Source of the DNA: AC-32 sp963755635
GTDB taxonomy: Bacteria; Actinomycetota; Thermoleophilia; Gaiellales; Gaiellaceae
NCBI GenBank assembly: GCA_963755635.1
Contig: CAVWKS010000024.1
Span: forward strand, 1 to 64,000
Direction: 5' to 3'
DNA length: 64,000 nucleotides
Positions 63,679-64,000 of the stretch are shown piece after piece. The position numbers and the translations under genes were made by a program. Each line of letters opens with the position of its first letter. Within the stretch, counting starts at the first letter, position 1. Under the pieces are notes generated by a model that saw only the letters and a program-made list of their open reading frames with translations, did not search any database and was not told the DNA's origin.

Positions 63679-63712
63679 TGCGCCTGGCAGGAATCGAACC
63701 TGCCTGCAAATC
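63679..63712 (-). pseudogene. tRNA 3' fragment (truncated tRNA)
   Basis: On the minus strand, a T-arm GCAGG-TTCGATT-CCTGC is followed by the acceptor strand CAGGCGC. No matching 5' acceptor GCGCCTG, D-arm or anticodon arm is found beyond it. It may be the leftover att site of an integrated element that includes the neighbouring PIN gene. Confidence 0.6.
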
Positions 63713-63808
63713 AGCACTTTTTCTCGGCCGAGGACAGCACCGGGGACAGCACCGCGCGTGCGCGAACGGTCCCGTTTGGCACGTTTTCGACGTCGCGAGG
63801 CGGGTCGC

Positions 63809-64000
63809 TCAGTAGGGAGGCGCGAGGCCCGGCAGCATCGGGAAGTGGCGCACGTTGGTCGTCAGCAGGTCCGCCTCGAGGAGGAGCGCCGTGGCGGCGA
63901 TGAGGTAGTCGGCATCGTCGATTCCGCTGTGAGTCCGGCGGTGCTTGCGCGCCAGCTCGCCGGCCGTCCGAGCGACGTCCTCGCCGACCGGGACCCACGA
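63809..64000 (-). CDS. PIN-domain (VapC-like) toxin, partial
   Basis: The last 63 residues of a PIN-domain protein; the 5' part lies beyond the window. VGEDVARTAGELARKH, HSGIDDADYLIAATALLLEADLLTTNVRHFPML and the family-typical short end are visible, including the DDADYLIAATA acidic block of the active site. PIN toxins are RNases paired with an antitoxin upstream, not seen here. It lies beside a tRNA fragment, an accessory setting. Confidence 0.85.
   Translation of the reverse strand, partial: SWVPVGEDVARTAGELARKHRRTHSGIDDADYLIAATALLLEADLLTTNVRHFPMLPGLAPPY

Overview
This is a GC-rich chromosomal segment of an actinobacterium. The evidence is a WhiA regulator beside the gap-pgk-tpiA-gpmI glycolysis genes, a HemQ-type coproheme decarboxylase, a DnaQ/GIY-YIG fusion nuclease behind a LexA-like box, a GlpX fructose bisphosphatase, an STK-type kinase and heavy use of GTG and TTG starts. 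The many secreted proteins and the style of the small lipoproteins suggest the Thermoleophilia/Gaiellales branch, but that placement is inference. Several otherwise normal genes carry single extra bases, as in an unpolished or metagenomic assembly.

Layout. 1-1000: end of an rRNA operon (23S 3' end, 5S, terminator). 1.0-7.2 kb: housekeeping genes (acetyltransferase, M48 protease, histidine phosphatase, SDR, dGTPase-primase pair) and tRNA-Asn. 7.2-17 kb: secreted and membrane proteins, a subtilase, tRNA-Leu, a Bcp peroxiredoxin, HemQ and a glycosidase-like protein. 17-24.6 kb: uvrC, MFS, an Asp-box propeller, P5C dehydrogenase, an alkylguanine methyltransferase and whiA. 24.8-30 kb: lower glycolysis (gap, pgk, tpiA, gpmI) with a GH26-like gene inserted on the other strand. 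30-38.5 kb: ECF sigma factor facing a Ser/Thr kinase, a lipoprotein, a phosphoesterase, a Ste24-like protease, a DUF3467 protein, an RCK channel, argS and glpX. 38.5-41.5 kb: membrane protein, class I aldolase, lipoprotein.

42.0-44.0 kb is bounded by a 45-bp direct repeat of the 3' part of tRNA-Gly(CCC), the footprint of a site-specific integration. It holds a lysyl-oxidase-like gene, a tRNA-Gly(TCC) with a short anticodon loop, and a small Rho-N-like gene. 44-52.3 kb returns to core genes: DnaQ-GIY-YIG fusion, sorbosone-dehydrogenase-like propeller, hemA-hemL, VOC, HIT and L,D-transpeptidase.

52.35-57.6 kb is the most unusual part. Single genes (methyltransferase, SnoaL-like, ketosynthase plus IS110 transposase, GNAT) are separated by five similarly oriented copies of a short element. 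Each has a hairpin whose stem sequence changes while pairing is kept; four of the five are followed by a shared GGAATG-containing tail, which is lost in the fifth. It resembles a cassette array, but no integrase is visible. The IS110 gene is preceded by a structured leader that could be its bridge RNA.

57.8-64 kb: CorA, MFS, a NoeA-like methyltransferase, small membrane proteins, a tRNA fragment and a PIN-domain toxin cut by the window end.

Genes are packed tightly. Stop/start overlaps are common, and four convergent pairs end in one shared CTAG. Several coupled downstream genes lack an ATG/GTG/TTG where the start should be, and at least one of these has a CTG behind a good ribosome-binding site.
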